From contig NZ_CP054923.1 of NCBI RefSeq assembly GCF_013364215.1, positions 5,332,001 to 5,396,000 on the forward strand: 64,000 nucleotides of DNA. Reading direction: 5' to 3'. This document shows positions 61,546 to 64,000 of this stretch, one piece after another. The notes beneath the pieces are model-generated. The model was given only the letters and a program-made list of their open reading frames with translations. It made no database searches and was not told the origin of the DNA. Made by a program: the position numbers and the translations under genes. The stretch's first letter is position 1. Every line of letters starts with the position of its first letter. The stretch comes from Verrucosispora sp. NA02020. GTDB taxonomy: Bacteria > Actinomycetota > Actinomycetes > Mycobacteriales > Micromonosporaceae.

Positions 61546-62418
61546 ATGGCGAGCGACACCGACCCGCGACCCGCGAAGTCCTCCGGCACCTACCGCATCG
61601 GCGGCGAGCTGACCGTCGACCGGCTCGGCTACGGGGCCATGCAGATCACCGGACCGGGCGTCTGGGGTGACCCGAAGGACCCGGCCGAGGCGGTCCGGGT
61701 GCTGCGCCGGGCGTACGACCTGGGCGTCACCTTCATCGACACCGCCGACTCGTACGGCCCGTTCGTCTCCGAGCTGTTGATCAGGGAGGCACTGCACCCG
61801 TACGCCGACGATCTGGTCATCGCGACCAAGGCCGGTCTGACCCGCGGCGGCCCGGGCGTGTGGCGCCCGGTGGGCCGGCCGGAGTATCTGCGCCAGCAGT
61901 GCGAGCTGAGCCTGCGCCACCTGGGCCTGGAGAGCATCGCGCTCTACCAGTTGCACCGCATCGACGCGAAGGTGCCACTGGAGGACCAGCTCGGCGAGCT
62001 GGTGCTGCTGCGCCAGGAAGGCAAGATCCAGCACATCGGGCTCTCCGAGGTGACCGTCGCGCAGGTCGAGGCGGCCCGCCGGATCGCGCCGATCGTCTCG
62101 GTGCAGAACCTCTACAACGTGGCCGACCGCAGCGCCGAGGAGGTGCTGACCTACTGCGAGACGAACGACGTCGCGTTCATCCCGTGGTTCCCGATCGCCA
62201 CCGGCGAGCTGGCCCGCCCCGGCGGACCGCTGGACGCCATCTCCACCGAGCACGGCGCGACGCCCGCCCAGCTCGCGCTCGCCTGGCTGCTGCGCCGCTC
62301 GCCGGTGATGCTGCCGATCCCCGGCACCTCGTCGGTGGCCCACCTGGAGGAGAACGTCGCCGCCGCCACCATAGAGCTGACCGACGCCGAGTACGAGTCC
62401 CTCGCCACCGCCACCTGA
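61546..62418 (+). CDS. Aldo/keto reductase
   Basis: 290 residues, TIM-barrel oxidoreductase. Catalytic tetrad: Asp65 (FIDTADSYG), Tyr70, Lys95 (ATKAGL) and His137 (YQLHRID). The cofactor part [31 protein letters not shown] binds NADPH. It belongs to the general-stress AKR group that reduces aldehydes and ketones. An inverted-repeat element follows the stop. Confidence 0.92.
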   Translation: MASDTDPRPAKSSGTYRIGGELTVDRLGYGAMQITGPGVWGDPKDPAEAVRVLRRAYDLGVTFIDTADSYGPFVSELLIREALHPYADDLVIATKAGLTRGGPGVWRPVGRPEYLRQQCELSLRHLGLESIALYQLHRIDAKVPLEDQLGELVLLRQEGKIQHIGLSEVTVAQVEAARRIAPIVSVQNLYNVADRSAEEVLTYCETNDVAFIPWFPIATGELARPGGPLDAISTEHGATPAQLALAWLLRRSPVMLPIPGTSSVAHLEENVAAATIELTDAEYESLATAT

Positions 62419-62451
62419 CCCACCCCCGCGCCACGACCCACCGCACCACGG

Positions 62452-62481
62452 CCTCCGCGCGCCGGCCCTCCGCGCGCCGGC
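62452..62481. repeat. Tandem 15-bp repeat, two copies
   Basis: CCTCCGCGCGCCGGC at 62452-62466 and 62467-62481, exact, next to the large inverted repeat. Confidence 0.8.
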
Positions 62482-62489
62482 CCACCGCG

Positions 62490-62561
62490 CCGATCATGGA
62501 GTTGCGGCAGGGACAAAGGGTGGCAATCACCACTACTCCTGCACCACAACTCCATGATCGG
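62490..62561. repeat. 72-bp inverted-repeat element
   Basis: CCGATCATGGAGTTG (62490-62504) and CAACTCCATGATCGG (62547-62561), perfect 15-bp arms, with further partial pairing inside (GCAGG/CCTGC and AGGGTGG with CCACTACT). It can form a long imperfect hairpin. It looks like a dispersed REP- or MITE-type repeat and may also end transcripts of the two convergent genes. Confidence 0.7.
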
Positions 62562-62602
62562 CGGGGCGGAAGGGACGGGCGGGGCGGGTGGGAGGGCGGG
62601 GG

Positions 62603-63514
62603 TCAGAGGGCCAGGCAGGCGGGGTTGACGGGTTGGTCGCGGAGGGCTTGGCGGATCACGGAGTACGTGGTGCCGTCGGTCACCAGGCCGAGGTGCCCGA
62701 CGACGCGGAGTGGACACCGGGACTGGATCAACACGTTCGTCGCCCCGTCGGCCAGCGTGGCGTTGTCGACCGGGCGCACCAGTTCGTCCTGCCGGGTACG
62801 CACGGTGGTCCAACGGACGTCACCGGGGGTGTCGTCACCGGCGTTCAGCGCGGCGAGGAACGGCGAGCCGATCGTCATCTGCTGGCAGGCGACCACTCCC
62901 GCACAACTGCCCAGGCCGAGGAAGGCCACGATGTTGGCGACGTACGTGCCGTACTGCGGGGTGCCCAGGCTGACGTAGCGTCCGACGGCGTCCCCGCCGC
63001 CCAGGTTCTTGATGTAGTAGCGGCTGACCAGGCCGCCTTCGGAGTGGGCGACCAGGTCGACCCTGGCCGCGCCGGTGCTGGCGCGGACCTGGCCGACGAA
63101 ACTGCGCAGGCTTCCGGCGGACGTGGTGATGTCGCCGAGCCCGAGGTTCGGCAGCGGATAGATCCAGACGCGGTACCCGTCGGCGCGCAGCCGCGCGGCG
63201 AGCGGTTCGTAGACGGCGGCGAAGCCGCTGAGCCCGCCGACGACGATGACCGGGTTGGCCCCGGCAAGGGCCCGCAGGCCGTCGGCGGATCCCGCCGCGC
63301 CGCCGTGATCGGGGGCGGCACCCGCCGGGCCAGAGCCGGCCAGGTCAGAACCGACCGGACCGGTATCGGCCAGGACCGAGCGATCGGTGGCGGCACCTGC
63401 CGTTGACGTGTCGGAGACGGGCTCGGCGGTGGCGGCGGCCGGGGAGGCCAGGACGGTGGCGAGGGCCAGGGCCAGGGCCAGGGCCAGGACGGGGACAGCC
63501 TTTCGGAGCAGCAT
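62603..63514 (-). CDS. Secreted lipase/esterase (alpha/beta hydrolase, class 2 lipase type)
   Basis: 303 residues from ATG 63514 with GGGAGG 7 bases before. The signal peptide MLLRKAVPVLALALALALATVLASPAAA contains a repeated Leu-Ala run. A Ser/Gly/Ala spacer leads to the hydrolase: PVIVVGGLSGFAAVYEPLAARLRADGYRVWIYPLPN and the nucleophile elbow LVAHSEGG with Ser158, then YVSLGTPQYGTYVANIVAFLG. Asp and His follow near the end (VRPVDNATLADGATNV, VVGHLGLV). Cys pairs (GSCAGVVACQ, SRCPLRV, NPACLAL) suggest disulfides. Confidence 0.88.
   Translation of the reverse strand: MLLRKAVPVLALALALALATVLASPAAATAEPVSDTSTAGAATDRSVLADTGPVGSDLAGSGPAGAAPDHGGAAGSADGLRALAGANPVIVVGGLSGFAAVYEPLAARLRADGYRVWIYPLPNLGLGDITTSAGSLRSFVGQVRASTGAARVDLVAHSEGGLVSRYYIKNLGGGDAVGRYVSLGTPQYGTYVANIVAFLGLGSCAGVVACQQMTIGSPFLAALNAGDDTPGDVRWTTVRTRQDELVRPVDNATLADGATNVLIQSRCPLRVVGHLGLVTDGTTYSVIRQALRDQPVNPACLAL
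63463..63486. repeat. Hexanucleotide tandem repeat in the lipase signal peptide
   Basis: Four units of GGGCCA on the + strand, coding for alternating Leu-Ala in the hydrophobic core. Slippage would change the core length in steps of two residues without a frameshift. Confidence 0.8.
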
Positions 63515-63697
63515 CGCTGCACCTCCCAAGGGGGATCCCGGGGTTGCCGGGTGGAGGCGGTGGGGGTGTCCGATCGACCGTGCCTCGATGATGCGGGCCA
63601 CAATCCGGAAACGTCAATGAAAAGTTACGCGCGGGTAGCGATCTCTTCGCCGCCACCCCACGAACACCGCGGAGAGCGGAGCGCACCGCCGGACGGC

Positions 63698-63734
63698 GGA
63701 CGCCGCACGCACCGGCCGGGTGCGTGCGGCGTCC
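63698..63734 (-). terminator. Strong hairpin terminator of the TerC gene
   Basis: Perfect 16-bp stem GGACGCCGCACGCACC (63698-63713) and GGTGCGTGCGGCGTCC (63719-63734), 16 bases beyond the stop at 63750. Confidence 0.85.
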
Positions 63735-63749
63735 AGGGTGGTACGGGCG

Positions 63750-64000
63750 TCAGCCGGCCGGGGCCTTCTCCGGCTCGGGCTCGGGTCGGGCCGGACCGTT
63801 CTTGACGTACGTCGGGTGCAGTTGCACCGGCTGGTTCTCCTGTCGGCGTCGCTGACGCGACCGGACCCGCAGGTTGAGGAACTCCACGAAGATCGAGAAG
63901 GCGATCGGGCCGTACACGTAGCCCTTCGGGATGTGCTGGTCGAGGCCCTCGGCGATCAGGCTCGCACCGATGATCAGCAGGAACGACAGGGCGAGCATCT
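63750..64000 (-). CDS. TerC-family integral membrane protein, C-terminal part (cut by the window edge)
   Basis: The frame is open at the right edge. The 83 visible residues (MLALSFLLIIGASLIAEGLDQHIPKGYVYGPIAFSIFVEFLNLRVRSRQ) match the last two membrane helices of TerC-family proteins, with GLDQHIPKGYVYGPIAFSIFVE as signature, followed by a basic cytoplasmic tail. TerC proteins bind metal ions and are linked to tellurite resistance, manganese export and membrane protein function. In related genomes such a gene often lies near uvrB. Confidence 0.85.
   Translation of the reverse strand, partial: MLALSFLLIIGASLIAEGLDQHIPKGYVYGPIAFSIFVEFLNLRVRSRQRRRQENQPVQLHPTYVKNGPARPEPEPEKAPAG

Overview
The window is very GC-rich actinobacterial DNA and most resembles a Micromonosporaceae chromosome (Micromonospora-like). 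The family assignment is an inference from gene families, GTG starts, long GC hairpin terminators without U-tracts and two palindromic intergenic repeats; no rRNA is present to confirm it. The order pyk-tesB ... pdtaR ... polA-rpsA-coaE-uvrB follows the core gene order known from Mycobacterium tuberculosis (Rv1617-Rv1633).

Bases 1 to about 11,860 are the right-hand part of an integrated mobile element (prophage or integrative element). It holds a string of very small, tightly overlapping genes, many for Cys-rich zinc-ribbon mini-proteins, a HAD-fold protein, a divergent HTH regulator with a doubled operator, a GntR regulator flanked by two near-identical palindromes, and three membrane or exported proteins. 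It ends in a large serine integrase. Directly beyond the integrase lies the 3' end of a metallo-beta-lactamase-fold hydrolase gene, so the element appears to have integrated into, and split, that host gene. No structural phage genes, replication genes or transfer genes are inside the window; they would lie to the left.

Bases 12 to 27 kb are host genes: DedA protein, cold-shock protein, a zinc-peptidase-like protein, a CocE-type hydrolase with a MarR regulator divergent from an MMPL exporter, a lipoprotein transglycosylase, a DedA/PAP2-like fusion, typA, a class A beta-lactamase-like hydrolase, a tyrosine phosphatase, and the pnuC-nadR pair for nicotinamide riboside salvage. Bases 27 to 46 kb hold an XRE/DUF5753 regulator, uvrB, a membrane-anchored duplicated-domain protein, coaE-grpB, rpsA, a methyltransferase, an SDR-MerR pair with a MerR-type operator, polA and a complete liv branched-chain amino-acid ABC operon with a hairpin between livJ and livH.

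Bases 46 to 64 kb hold a lipoprotein, the ANTAR regulator pdtaR, an odd class I tRNA with a Leu-type CAA anticodon followed at once by an HTH/LAGLIDADG protein, a trans-sulfuration enzyme divergent from its Lrp regulator, a luciferase-like monooxygenase, a secreted CBM2-PL11 rhamnogalacturonan lyase, a group II decarboxylase, a TauE exporter with an Rrf2 regulator, pyk-tesB, a YciI protein, an aldo/keto reductase, a secreted lipase and the end of a TerC-like gene. The least explained parts are the mini-protein array with its operators, and the tRNA/LAGLIDADG pair.
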